From NCBI RefSeq assembly GCF_018333375.1, contig NZ_BORW01000019.1:39534-103533 (forward strand): a DNA stretch of 64,000 nucleotides, written 5' to 3'. Made by a program: the position numbers and the translations under genes. The notes beneath the pieces are model-generated. The model was not told the DNA's origin. It saw only the letters and a list, made by a program, of their open reading frames with translations, and ran no database searches. The stretch's first letter is position 1. Every line of letters begins with the position of its first letter. This stretch comes from Paenibacillus cookii (lineage in GTDB: Bacteria > Bacillota > Bacilli > Paenibacillales > Paenibacillaceae). This document shows, in pieces, positions 39,960 through 49,116 of this stretch.

Positions 39960-41651
39960 ATGGCAAGAAGAGGCAAGTTTTTTCTTATTTCCGGTATCAT
40001 CCTGGTCATCGTTTTTGTGCTGGTTTACGTCGGGGTCAACATGACTTCCAATCTCGGCAAAACCAAACTGCAGGTTTCGGCCGAAGATGCGGCCAAGCGG
40101 TTAAACAAGCTTTACTCCAATGTCGCGGTAAAAACCGATACGCCGGTCAAAGGGCAAATCGACCTGAACCCGATCGATATCGGGGATTCGCTTCCGGACA
40201 TCTCCAAGTTTCCAATCACCGTTAAAAACACGACGGGGGACAACTTCGTCGAAATTTTCTCTTCGATCGAAAAATCGGGCACGGGCGTAGACGGCTGGTT
40301 GACCGAAGCGGCTACCGAATTCAACAAAGCCAAAGTCATGGTGAACGGGAAACCGGCCTCCGTCAAAATTCGCAACATCGCGTCGGGCACGGCCGTCGAT
40401 TACATCAGGTCCAAAAAATACGTTCCGGACGCGTTCACCCCTTCCAACGAGCTATGGGGAGAAATGGTCAAGGCCAGCGGCATCAAGACGCAGCTCGTCT
40501 CCAAACGGCTTGTCGGCAACGTCCCGGGCATCGTTTTATCGAGAGCCAAACATGACGCCCTGGTCGAAAAATACGGAGCCGTCAACGTCAAGACCGTCAC
40601 CGAAGCGATCGCAAACAACGAGTTTTCGATGGGATATACCGATCCGTTCGCCAGTTCGACGGGGTTGAACTTCCTGCTTACCGCGCTTTATACGTTCGAC
40701 AACAAAAATCTTTTGGGAGAAAAGGCGGTCCAAGGCTTCGAGAGCTTCCAGGCCAACGTGCCGTTTACCGCCTCGACGACGATCCAAATGCGCGACGCGG
40801 CCAAATCGGGCATGCTGGACGGCTTCGTTTTGGAAAACCAGACGTTTGTGAATGCCTCCGACCTGAAAGGCGGATACGTATTCACCCCGTTCGGCGTAAG
40901 ACATGACAGCCCGTTGTACGCCATTGGCGACGTGCCTCAAAACAAACTGAATATCATTAAGAAGTTCGCCGAATTCGTCACGCAGGAAAAATATCAAAAA
41001 GAAGCGGAGAAAAAAGGCTTCAACGGCCTCGAAGATTACAAATCCGAGCTTCCCGTGGTCAGCGGCGACGTCCTGATCGCAGCCCAAAAGCTGTGGAAGG
41101 AAAAGAAAAACGGCAACAAGCCGATTGCGGCCGTGTTCGTCACCGACGTTTCCGGCAGCATGGCGGGCGAACCTTTGAACCGTTTGAAAGAATCGCTTTT
41201 GAAGGGTCAGAAATATTTGGGGAAAGACAACAGCATCGGCCTCGTGTCCTATTCCAGCGACGTCACCATCAATTTGCCGATCGGCAAATACAATACGAAT
41301 CAGCAGTCGATGTTCGTCGGCGCGGTCCAAGGCCTGCAGGCGAACGGCGGCACGGCAACCTTTGACGGAATCGTCGTCGCGATCAAAATGCTGCAGGATT
41401 ATTTGGCGGAAAATCCGTCGAGCAAACCGCTCATTTTTGTCCTGAGCGACGGGGAAACGAATGAAGGCCATACGCTGAAAGACGTTAAGGGATTGATCGA
41501 AGCCTATAAAATCCCGATCTACACGATCGGATACAACGCCAACATCAAAGCGCTCCAAAGCATCTCGAGCATCAACGAGGCGGCAAGCATCAATGCGGAC
41601 ACCGACGATGTCGTCTACAAAATCGGAAACCTGTTCAACGTTCAAATGTAA
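39960..41651 (+). CDS. Membrane-anchored substrate-binding/vWA hybrid protein
   Basis: This 563-residue protein has one N-terminal membrane anchor (about residues 8-30). A region of about 280 residues follows that reads like an extracellular solute-binding protein (WLTEAATEFNKAKVMVNGKP ... YVPDAFTPSNELWGEMVKA ... GYVFTPFGVRHDSPLYAIG). The C-terminal von Willebrand A domain has a complete MIDAS: DVSGSM (about 395-400), the Thr in NGGTATFDG and Asp in LSDGETNEG. It therefore likely binds a divalent metal and a protein ligand outside the cell. It lies between an XpaC-like gene and telA with 12- and 22-bp gaps. Confidence 0.88.
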   Translation: MARRGKFFLISGIILVIVFVLVYVGVNMTSNLGKTKLQVSAEDAAKRLNKLYSNVAVKTDTPVKGQIDLNPIDIGDSLPDISKFPITVKNTTGDNFVEIFSSIEKSGTGVDGWLTEAATEFNKAKVMVNGKPASVKIRNIASGTAVDYIRSKKYVPDAFTPSNELWGEMVKASGIKTQLVSKRLVGNVPGIVLSRAKHDALVEKYGAVNVKTVTEAIANNEFSMGYTDPFASSTGLNFLLTALYTFDNKNLLGEKAVQGFESFQANVPFTASTTIQMRDAAKSGMLDGFVLENQTFVNASDLKGGYVFTPFGVRHDSPLYAIGDVPQNKLNIIKKFAEFVTQEKYQKEAEKKGFNGLEDYKSELPVVSGDVLIAAQKLWKEKKNGNKPIAAVFVTDVSGSMAGEPLNRLKESLLKGQKYLGKDNSIGLVSYSSDVTINLPIGKYNTNQQSMFVGAVQGLQANGGTATFDGIVVAIKMLQDYLAENPSSKPLIFVLSDGETNEGHTLKDVKGLIEAYKIPIYTIGYNANIKALQSISSINEAASINADTDDVVYKIGNLFNVQM

Positions 41652-41673
41652 CGTCATTTAAAGGAGGATTACG

Positions 41674-42813
41674 ATGTCATTTTCGATGGAAGTCGCAAGC
41701 CCGGAAGAAATCAAAGCCCTCATTGAGGAAGAGGTCAAACCCGTTCCGGAAGAAGTCGCCAAGCTGAAGGAATTGGCCGATTCCAACGTCGCGGCGATTA
41801 TGGACCTGGATCTGGATTCGCTCGAGAAGCGGAAGGAGATTTTGCAATCGATCGATACGTTCGGTTTGAATACGATGAGAATGTCTTCGGACAAAAATAC
41901 GATGCTGCAAGTTTCGGTGGGGAAACTTTCCCAGACGGGAGACGAAGGAGGGCAAGTCGCCAAAGGCTTGGCCGAACTCCACACCCAGCTGAAGGATTTG
42001 GACCCGAGCGCGATCGATTTTGCAAAAACGGGTTTTCTCGGCAAGCTGTTCAACCCGCTCCGCGCCTATTTCTTGAAATTCGAAAAAGCGGACAGCGTCA
42101 TCGGCGATATCGTGGTTTCGCTCGATAAAGGAAAGCAGACCCTCAAAAACGACAATACGACGCTCGAAATCGAGCAGCAGAGCCTGCGGGATTTAACGAA
42201 AAAGCTGCAAAAGGAAATCCAGCTCGGCGAAATGATGGATGCTTCCATCGAAGCCCAGATTGAAGCGGCCAAAGCGCGCAATGAAGACCCGGATAAAATC
42301 CGTTTCATTACCGAAGAGGTGCTGTTCCCGCTCCGCCAGCGGATCATGGACCTGCAGCAGATGCTGGTCGTGAACCAGCAGGGGATTATGGCGATCGAAG
42401 TCGTCATCCGAAACAACAAAGAATTGATCCGCGGGGTAGATCGGGCGAAAACGGTCACGATTTCGGCGCTCAAAATCTCCGTCACCGTTGCCGCAGCGTT
42501 ATATAACCAGAAAATCGTGCTGAAAAAGATCGAGCTTTTGAACCAAACGACCAACGAGCTGATCGCAAGCACGTCCCGAATGCTTAAAAACCAAGGAGCG
42601 GCGATTCAAAAGCAAGCGCTGGAGGCCAGCATTTCGGTTGACACGTTAAAGCAGGCGTTTACGGACGTGTTGTCCGCCTTGGATTCGATCAGCACGTATA
42701 AGCAGGAGGCTCTGCCTAAAATGCGCGAAACGATCAATCAATTCCGGGAAATGGCCGATACCGGGGAAAAGCAGATTTCCCGAATGGAGCGGGGCCACAA
42801 GCTGGACTTATAA
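41674..42813 (+). CDS. TelA-family (toxic anion resistance) protein
   Basis: This 379-residue all-helical protein matches the TelA family: LDSLEKRKEILQSIDTFGLNTMRMSSDKN, LFNPLRAYFLKFEKADSVIGDIV, LRQRIMDLQQMLVVNQQGIMAIEVVIRNNKELIRGVDRA and LKQAFTDVLSALDSI. TelA was first linked to tellurite resistance, and its relatives occur with Ter/vWA stress systems. AAAGGAGG lies 7 nt before the ATG. It closes the three-gene operon and is followed by a strong terminator. Confidence 0.92.
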   Translation: MSFSMEVASPEEIKALIEEEVKPVPEEVAKLKELADSNVAAIMDLDLDSLEKRKEILQSIDTFGLNTMRMSSDKNTMLQVSVGKLSQTGDEGGQVAKGLAELHTQLKDLDPSAIDFAKTGFLGKLFNPLRAYFLKFEKADSVIGDIVVSLDKGKQTLKNDNTTLEIEQQSLRDLTKKLQKEIQLGEMMDASIEAQIEAAKARNEDPDKIRFITEEVLFPLRQRIMDLQQMLVVNQQGIMAIEVVIRNNKELIRGVDRAKTVTISALKISVTVAAALYNQKIVLKKIELLNQTTNELIASTSRMLKNQGAAIQKQALEASISVDTLKQAFTDVLSALDSISTYKQEALPKMRETINQFREMADTGEKQISRMERGHKLDL

Positions 42814-42876
42814 TTGAACTGAACTGATCCGACCATAGCCGCTGCATAAAGCGTCTCTAACGCAGTCACCCAAAAA

Positions 42877-42926
42877 AAAGGATATAAGTCCTCGCCTGGT
42901 CGTCCAGGGGAAGGCTTATATCCTTT
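42877..42926. terminator. Bidirectional terminator between convergent operons
   Basis: AAAGGATATAAG pairs with CTTATATCCTTT, and inside it CCTGG with CCAGG. A-rich and T-rich flanks allow use by both strands. Confidence 0.85.
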
Positions 42927-42954
42927 GCTTTTGCCGCGATCTGCAACCGAAAAT

Positions 42955-43803
42955 TTAACCGGTAAATTCCTGCACCCACTCGTTATTGTAAAAAGCGATG
43001 CCGATTTTCGTGAAGCTTTTGTTGAGAATATTGGCTTTATGCCCCGGGCTGTTCATCCAGTCATTCATCACTTGCGTGGGAGTGGTTTGTCCCTTGGCGA
43101 TGTTTTCCCCGGCCGATTGATAGGTAATCCCGTATTCCTTCATCATGTCGAACGGGGAACCGTGCGTCGGGGAGTTATGATCGAAATAATTGTTATTGTA
43201 CATGTCCTGCGCTTTGGCCATGGCCATTTTGGAAAGCTCATCGTCCATGCTCAAGGAGCCGAGCCCTGCTTTGGATCTCTCTTTGTTCACCAAATCGAGC
43301 ACCTGCTGCGCGAACTGGGCGGAATCCTTGCCGCTTGCAGGCGTTTGTGCGCCGGTTCCGGCGGTTCCGTTTCCGGCAGCGCTTCTTCCGGCTTGTCCGT
43401 TCGTGCCGTCGATCGGCTCCTGATCCGCCGGTGTGCCGGCAGGCGGCTTGTTCGTTGGTGCGTTAGTCGGTCCCTGATTGACCGGTGCGCCGGCAGGCCC
43501 CCGATTTGCGGGCGTACCTCCGGGGGCTTGGTTAGCCGGGCTGCCTGCCGGAGCTTGAATCAAGTCCAGCAGTTCGGAAGTAATCCCGTCCTGCGTTCCT
43601 TTTGCAGACAGTTTCCCGATCCGGTCCGTTGACGTCGACGATGCTTGGGTTTTGATTGAAGCAGGGTCCGTCGAACGGGATTGGGAATGGGAATGGGTTG
43701 TTATTTTGGCCGGTTGCGGGGTGGCCTGCTTCGTCGAGACGTTGTTGTTCGATGCGCAGCCTGCAGCCAAAATGAGCGCGGCGAGCGCGATGTACTTTAC
43801 CAT
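42955..43803 (-). CDS. CAP/SCP-domain lipoprotein (YkwD-like) with proline-rich repeat linker
   Basis: This 282-residue lipoprotein has a lipobox LAAGC (Cys 16), a long Ala/Pro/Gly/Asn-rich linker with imperfect repeats of the (A/G)xPxNQxP type (about 85-135) and a C-terminal CAP domain (about 165-282: VLDLVNKERSKAGLGSL, DHNSPTHGSPFDMM, AGENIAKGQTTPTQVMNDWMNSPGHKANIL). CAP proteins of this type are associated with spore or cell-surface structures. It is third in the ECF-sigma operon, 53 bp after the membrane regulator. Confidence 0.9.
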   Translation of the reverse strand: MVKYIALAALILAAGCASNNNVSTKQATPQPAKITTHSHSQSRSTDPASIKTQASSTSTDRIGKLSAKGTQDGITSELLDLIQAPAGSPANQAPGGTPANRGPAGAPVNQGPTNAPTNKPPAGTPADQEPIDGTNGQAGRSAAGNGTAGTGAQTPASGKDSAQFAQQVLDLVNKERSKAGLGSLSMDDELSKMAMAKAQDMYNNNYFDHNSPTHGSPFDMMKEYGITYQSAGENIAKGQTTPTQVMNDWMNSPGHKANILNKSFTKIGIAFYNNEWVQEFTG

Positions 43804-43856
43804 AATATGGCCTGAGCCCTATTTTACGAAAGGCGGTCTCGTATTCGGTTTTCGGT

Positions 43857-44672
43857 TTAAGGGATTTGCATGAACGATTTATAAACGGTAACCAATTTTT
43901 CTTTAGGCAAGTCGCTGCTGATCTGAATGATCAGCGTCTGGTGGATGCCTAAGAGCTGGTTGTACACGCCCGGACTATAAAATACTTCCTGACCGCCGAG
44001 CGCGATTTTCTCCGTTTCCTTCGGAACGGTGGAAATCGTCGATTGGTACGTTTTTAGATTCATCAGATGGATCCATAACGCGTGCTGCTCCGAATCGGTG
44101 TACTTTAACGAAACCTTATCGTATCCTTTTCCCTCTACGGAAGGATTGGATAACGTATAGTTTTCAAAATGATATTTCGAAGGGATTTGGTTCAATTCCG
44201 GCAGCGAAAATGATAATTTGGATTTGAGTTCGTCCAAATTAAGGGGTGGACCGATGCTTTCCCGGACTTCGGACCATTCCAAACGGGAGAAGTTGTCCCC
44301 GTCGCTGTTTTGTTCGACGTACGTATCCGGTTTTTCGGTTTTTGGCGTCACGAGGCTTGGCGGCACATCGCCGTTTTTGATCACGATTCCGATCATGCCG
44401 TTGCCCAAATCCACGACGGATTGAACGATCGGAGACAGAGCTTTGGTGACGCCCGAAGGGCTGAAAAACACGACCCCCGCGATAAACGATGCGGCTACGA
44501 TGCCGCTAAGCTGCAAACGCCGTCTCTGTTTGCGCTTGCGTTTGACCTGATCGAGTTGCGCTTGAACCTTCTTCCAGGATGCTCGCTTGCTTTCGTCGGA
44601 CGTTAAGGAAGATGAAGACACTGCGCGGTCAAAGGCAACATCAAACCACTCTTCAAATTTTTCGCTTTTCAT
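43857..44672 (-). CDS. Membrane-anchored putative anti-sigma/sensor protein
   Basis: This 271-residue protein has a cytoplasmic N-terminus (about 1-50), a basic stretch (KRKRKQRRR), one membrane helix (about 53-72, LSGIVAASFIAGVVFF) and an extracytoplasmic domain of about 195 residues resembling DUF4367-type sensors (HALWIHLMNLKTYQSTIS, GGQEVFYSPG). It overlaps the end of the ECF sigma gene by 20 nt, the typical position of an anti-sigma factor. The ATG at 44672 follows GGGGGATTAAGG. No ZAS zinc motif was seen. Confidence 0.85.
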   Translation of the reverse strand: MKSEKFEEWFDVAFDRAVSSSSLTSDESKRASWKKVQAQLDQVKRKRKQRRRLQLSGIVAASFIAGVVFFSPSGVTKALSPIVQSVVDLGNGMIGIVIKNGDVPPSLVTPKTEKPDTYVEQNSDGDNFSRLEWSEVRESIGPPLNLDELKSKLSFSLPELNQIPSKYHFENYTLSNPSVEGKGYDKVSLKYTDSEQHALWIHLMNLKTYQSTISTVPKETEKIALGGQEVFYSPGVYNQLLGIHQTLIIQISSDLPKEKLVTVYKSFMQIP

Positions 44673-45240
44673 CCTTAATCCCCCACTCTTTAAACAGCAT
44701 TTTCTTAATATTTTCCCGAGCCCTGAATAGACGTTGCTTGACGACATCTTCACTCAGCTCCAGCATACTTGAAATTTCTTTGTAACTCAGTCCCTGTTTC
44801 CACCTGTATTCGATCAACACTCTGTATTCGGGCTTCAATTGTTGAAGGTATTCCATGATCGATTCTTCGATCAATTTGGTTTCAACGGTGTTTTCGACCG
44901 ACATGGGCGACTGGGGAACGTCTTCTTTATACATAAAAACACCTTCAACATCCACTTGGTTACGGTAATTTTTATTTTTTCGCAAATAATTTATCGTCGT
45001 ATTTTTGGTCACGACCTTGAGCCAGGCTCGAAGTTTGGCTTCGTTTTCGAATACGGGCTTGTTTTTGACCACTTTAATAAAGGCTTCCTGAATGATGTCT
45101 TCGGTAGCAGCGTGATCCTTGACAATGTAATATATCATGCCGTATGCAAAATCGTAATACTCGTAATAGATCTCTTCCTGTAAATCCTCACTGATATCGC
45201 TGAAGTCCGTCATCGTGAGGAGCCGAATCATTGTGGACAT
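44653..45240 (-). CDS. ECF-type RNA polymerase sigma factor
   Basis: This 195-residue protein has region 2 (YDFAYGMIYYIVKDHAATEDIIQEAFIKVVKN ... LRAWLKVVTKNTTINYLRKNK) and region 4 (YLQQLKPEYRVLIEYRWKQGLSYKEISSMLELSEDVVKQRLFRARENIKK). It directs transcription in response to a signal relayed by the overlapping membrane protein gene. The ATG at 45240 follows AAGGGG by 6 nt. An upstream frame to 45306 lacks homology. The leader contains three consecutive small hairpins. Confidence 0.92.
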   Translation of the reverse strand: MSTMIRLLTMTDFSDISEDLQEEIYYEYYDFAYGMIYYIVKDHAATEDIIQEAFIKVVKNKPVFENEAKLRAWLKVVTKNTTINYLRKNKNYRNQVDVEGVFMYKEDVPQSPMSVENTVETKLIEESIMEYLQQLKPEYRVLIEYRWKQGLSYKEISSMLELSEDVVKQRLFRARENIKKMLFKEWGIKDEKRKI

Positions 45241-45311
45241 GGTTATCCCCTTCCCGAAAGCCCGTGTTTCAATTTTGAATCCCGTCTTACAATTCCATAT
45301 ATTCATCGGCT

Positions 45312-45363
45312 ATCGGAAACATCCGATCGGCAAGTCTGCCGAAAAGCCGGTTCGCTTGCTGGC
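45312..45363 (-). other. Cluster of three hairpins in the ECF-sigma leader
   Basis: Three adjacent stem-loops occur in 52 nt: ATCGG/CCGAT, CGGCA-AGTC-TGCCG and GCCGG/CTGGC. They lie 72-123 nt upstream of the sigma ATG, in the likely 5' untranslated region. I cannot match them to a known riboswitch class. Confidence 0.35.
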
Positions 45364-45647
45364 AATTCCCCTTCGTGGAGGTTTTTCTTCTATCTATTTT
45401 ACAATATTTATGTATGCTTAGCCTAATATTTGGCATTGAAATTTTTTGGGAAACAAAAATACAAATATAGGATAATCGTCGTACATAAGCGTTAATGTTT
45501 CAAATATATGCGCATTTTCTGGTAAACAGCCTCACATTCCGTTTTTCGGAGGATCGTCGGTGCAGGAGGGGCGTTCGGCATTTTACAGCAGTGCCCTCGC
45601 AGACTTACGATTTACGTGCAAACCGTTCATGGTGGGGAGAGAACGCG

Positions 45648-47957
45648 ATGGATGAATACAAAAGAAAAACGCCGGAACAAGTTTTGGAAGAAATCCGAAA
45701 GGTTCGGCGAGGCGCATTAAAAATCATGATCGGCGCCGTTAGCGGGAGCGGTAAAACCTACCATATGCTGCGTGAAGGCCAACTATTGAAGGAGCGGGGG
45801 ATCGATGTCGTCCTATGCGCCGTATCCGCCTTAAACAGGCCGGAAATTGAAAAGCAGTTGGCCGGTTTTGAACGGGTACCCAGCATCCATTGGCTGGACC
45901 GCGGCAAGGAGACCAAGGATTTAAATCTTGAAGGATTGCTTGCGCGAAATCCCGAGGTCGTACTGGTGGACGAATTGGCGCATCGGAACCGCAAAGGGGC
46001 GCGATTTCCGAACCGGTTAAAGGATATCGAATTTTTGCTTGATCATGGCATCGGCGTGGTCACGACGTTAAACGCATACGAGATCGAAGGCGTCCATGAC
46101 CTGGCCCGAAAGTGGGCCGGCGTGGAATCCAGGGAAACCGTTCCGATGGGAACGTTGGGGCAGGCGGATGAAATTCGATTGATCGATGTTTCGCCCGAAA
46201 CGCTGATCGCAAGAATCAAGGAAGGTCAACTGGGGGCGAACGACGATGCCGGTTCGTTGACCCGCAAGGATTTGACCGTGCTGCGCGAATTGTCATTGCG
46301 CCTTGTGGCCGAGGGCGTTCAAGCCGAACTCGAGGAACACCGCGAGCAAATGGGGTTGCAGGGGCCGTCGGGCGCGTCGGAAAGGATTTTGGTGTCGGCG
46401 CAGTATCACTCGAACGGTTCTCTTTACATCCGCAGGGGGCAACAGATCGCCAAACGTTTAAACGGGGACCTGCTCGTCGTTGTTTTTATGCCTGAAAAAC
46501 GCAAGTTGACGAAGGAAGCGGCGGCTTTCAAACGTTCCCTGCACAAGATGGCGAAAAAAACGGACGCCGCCGTCGAGGAACGGACGCTGCCTTCATCCAG
46601 GCATTTTCCCAAGGCGCTCATTCAATATGCCCTCGAAAAAAACGTGACGCGAATCGTTCTTGGACATTCTAAGAAAAGCCGTTGGCAGGAATTTTGGCAC
46701 GGCTCCGTCACGGGCGGCATACTGAAGCACGCAAGGGGGATCGATCTGTTTTGGGTGGCCGACCGGACGGCGCATGGAGACTCGCGCATACTTCCTGCCC
46801 TCCGTTTTCAGCCGCATCAACAAGAGCGATTTCATAGACTGAGCAATGAAGAGATGGAACGGAAAGTGAACCGCATCCAACGCGGACGGTTGAAAATTTA
46901 TATCGGAGCAGCCCCGGGCGTCGGCAAAACGTACACGATGCTGCGTGAAGGCAACGAAAGCTTAAGCAGGGGGACGGATGTCCTCATCGGCTGGCTGGAG
47001 ACCCACGGACGGGCGGCAACGGCGGCCCAAATCGGATTGTTGGAATCGGTGCCCGCATCGGAAATTGCGTATAAAGGCAGGGTGTTAAAGGAAATGGACT
47101 TGGATGCCATCCTTGCCCGCAATCCGGAGCTGGCCCTTGTCGACGAGCTCCCGCACACGAACATGCCGGGCAGCCGCAATAAAAAAAGGTACGAGGACGT
47201 TCTGATGCTGCTTGAGCATGGCATTTCAGTGATCACGACGATGAACGTGCAGCATTTGGAAAGCCTGAATGATGCGGTGCAGCAGATCACGGGAGTTCGG
47301 GTAAGGGAGACCGTTCCGGATTCCATTCTGTCGATGGCCGATGAAGTGGAGCTCATCGACGTCGCTCCCCGGGCGCTGCGCCGGCGGATGAGGGAGGGGA
47401 AAATTTACGCAGCGGGCAAGGTTGAACAGGCGCTGGACTCCTTTTTCAAAACCGGGAATCTGATCGCCTTAAGGGAGCTTGCCCTGCGGGAAATCGCCGA
47501 TGACGTGGACGAACGGCTTGAATCCAGGGAACGCAGCTTTTCCATCCGCGGTCCATGGCGAAAAGAAGAAACGATCTACGTATGCGTTTTTCCCGGAACA
47601 AACGGGGAGCGGCTCATTCGGCGCGGTTTTAGAATTGCGTATCGTTTGAAGGCGGCACTTTATGTTGACACCATCCGTATGGGTACCGCTGAAGTCATAA
47701 CCCCCATGATGGACGACTGCCGCAAGCTCACGGAGCGTTTGGGAGGAACATATGGCGTGTTGGAAGCCGAAGCATGGCGGGTTATTCCCCGGATCGCGAT
47801 GGAAAAAGCATCCGGCCTCCAAGCGACGCAAATCATCGCCGGACAGGACGGATCGCCCGGATCCAAGCAACGCAGGCGCAAAGCCGTCCGGGAACTGCTC
47901 CGTTTGGCCAGGGACATTGACGTGCTTCTGGTAGGAAGCCCGGAGCCTCCGGCTTGA
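45648..47957 (+). CDS. Soluble protein with two tandem KdpD-N/Usp modules
   Basis: This 769-residue protein contains the KdpD N-terminal domain and universal-stress-protein (Usp) domain twice: KdpD-1 (about 8-215, P-loop GAVSGSGKTYHML, VVLVDELAHRN), Usp-1 (about 245-370, ILVSAQYHSNG), KdpD-2 (about 405-610, GAAPGVGKTYTML, LALVDELPHTNMPGSRNKKRYEDV) and Usp-2 (about 635-769). It lacks the four membrane helices and histidine kinase of full KdpD, and no kdpFABC or kdpE is adjacent. KdpD Usp domains bind c-di-AMP in staphylococci. The ATG has GGGGAGAG 8 nt upstream. It may be a cytosolic K+/c-di-AMP sensor, which is inference. Confidence 0.9.
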   Translation: MDEYKRKTPEQVLEEIRKVRRGALKIMIGAVSGSGKTYHMLREGQLLKERGIDVVLCAVSALNRPEIEKQLAGFERVPSIHWLDRGKETKDLNLEGLLARNPEVVLVDELAHRNRKGARFPNRLKDIEFLLDHGIGVVTTLNAYEIEGVHDLARKWAGVESRETVPMGTLGQADEIRLIDVSPETLIARIKEGQLGANDDAGSLTRKDLTVLRELSLRLVAEGVQAELEEHREQMGLQGPSGASERILVSAQYHSNGSLYIRRGQQIAKRLNGDLLVVVFMPEKRKLTKEAAAFKRSLHKMAKKTDAAVEERTLPSSRHFPKALIQYALEKNVTRIVLGHSKKSRWQEFWHGSVTGGILKHARGIDLFWVADRTAHGDSRILPALRFQPHQQERFHRLSNEEMERKVNRIQRGRLKIYIGAAPGVGKTYTMLREGNESLSRGTDVLIGWLETHGRAATAAQIGLLESVPASEIAYKGRVLKEMDLDAILARNPELALVDELPHTNMPGSRNKKRYEDVLMLLEHGISVITTMNVQHLESLNDAVQQITGVRVRETVPDSILSMADEVELIDVAPRALRRRMREGKIYAAGKVEQALDSFFKTGNLIALRELALREIADDVDERLESRERSFSIRGPWRKEETIYVCVFPGTNGERLIRRGFRIAYRLKAALYVDTIRMGTAEVITPMMDDCRKLTERLGGTYGVLEAEAWRVIPRIAMEKASGLQATQIIAGQDGSPGSKQRRRKAVRELLRLARDIDVLLVGSPEPPA

Positions 47958-48076
47958 TTCAACGATTTATCGCAGCTAGCGTTTCCGAAGGCCTCTGAAG
48001 CATGGTATATTAAGTAAAGGATGAAATCTATCCTTAGTATGCTAAATATCTTTTCATGGATGAAGAGGAGGCAATC

Positions 48077-49081
48077 ATGGAGACACAACATTCGGCCTAT
48101 GTAGGCGATTTTCAAGGCGAACGGGCGGTTTGGCTGAAACATGGACCGTACGAAGCGGCGCTGCTCCCGGAGCTTGGGGGCAATCTGATTTTGTTCCGCG
48201 ACGTCGAAAAGGGATTCAAGTATCTGCGAGAGCCTGAAGAAGGCGAAATGGAAGATTTCAAGGCTAATCCGGGCATTTACGGCATTCCGGTCCTGATTCC
48301 GCCAAACCGGTATGACGGCGGTAAATTTGCCTGGGAAGGCAAGGAGTACCGGCTGCCGGTCAACGAAACCGACCGCGGCAACCATCTGCATGGTTATATG
48401 CATACGATCCCTTGGAGGGTTGAATACATAAAGGGCGACGAGTACGAAAGCGTGGTGGTCATCTCGCAGAAAGTGGGCGAAGGCCATCTTTACAAGCAGT
48501 ATTTCCCGTTCGATTTTACGGTGACGCTTCGATATACCTTAAATGCCGAGGGTTTGCACCAGAAGGTGACGATCGTCAACGACGGCAAGGAAAACATGCC
48601 GAATTTGCTGGCGTTCCATACGGCGATCAACGCGCCTTTCGTGCCGGGAAGCAAAGCTTCGGATTATACGTTCAAAGTGACGATCGGGGAGCGCCGGGAA
48701 ATGGACGAGCGGATGCTGCCGACGGGACGGTTCCAGCCGCTTAGCGCCGAGGAAGAGTTAATGAAGACCGAAGGCGTCAGCCCTTACTTTGCCGAGATGG
48801 ACAACCATTACACGGCTAGCCCGCAAAACGGCCGCAACCGCATGGAGCTGACCGACAACAGGACCGGGGACGTTTTGGTATACGATGTCGGAACTTCTTA
48901 CAAGCATTGGATGATTTGGAACAACGGCGCCTCCGGCAAGTTTTTCTGTCCGGAACCGCAAACCAATCTGGTCAATGCGCCGAATATCACGGGGTTGCCT
49001 GCGGAGGAAATCGGACTTTTCGGACTCCAGCCGGGCGAACGATGGGAAGAAACCAGCTCGTTTTATGCTTTGAAACGTTAA
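48077..49081 (+). CDS. Aldose 1-epimerase family protein (galactose mutarotase-like)
   Basis: This 334-residue protein has the beta-sandwich mutarotase fold: LPELGGNLILFRDVE, GIPVLIPPNRYDGGKF, the catalytic His region RGNHLHGYMHTIPW (about 101-114), NLLAFHTAINAPF and the C-terminal FFCPEPQTNLVNAPN with the acidic residue. It interconverts anomers of free sugars. The ATG at 48077 follows GAGGAGG; an ATG at 48056 precedes that site. Monocistronic. Confidence 0.9.
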   Translation: METQHSAYVGDFQGERAVWLKHGPYEAALLPELGGNLILFRDVEKGFKYLREPEEGEMEDFKANPGIYGIPVLIPPNRYDGGKFAWEGKEYRLPVNETDRGNHLHGYMHTIPWRVEYIKGDEYESVVVISQKVGEGHLYKQYFPFDFTVTLRYTLNAEGLHQKVTIVNDGKENMPNLLAFHTAINAPFVPGSKASDYTFKVTIGERREMDERMLPTGRFQPLSAEEELMKTEGVSPYFAEMDNHYTASPQNGRNRMELTDNRTGDVLVYDVGTSYKHWMIWNNGASGKFFCPEPQTNLVNAPNITGLPAEEIGLFGLQPGERWEETSSFYALKR

Positions 49082-49116
49082 AACTTAAGCCTGAATACCG
49101 TAACGTGGCATAAAAA

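Noticed and set aside
43370..43560. CRISPR-like or tandem DNA repeat
   Set aside because: The periodicity is a Pro/Ala/Asn-rich protein linker inside the CAP lipoprotein gene, not a spacer-repeat array.
45241..45306. 22-residue N-terminal extension of the ECF sigma factor
   Set aside because: No ribosome binding site and no sigma homology; ATG 45240 has AAGGGG at good spacing.
45648..47957. Full-length KdpD sensor kinase
   Set aside because: No membrane helices, no histidine kinase motifs and no kdp genes nearby; the second half is a repeat of the first, not a kinase.
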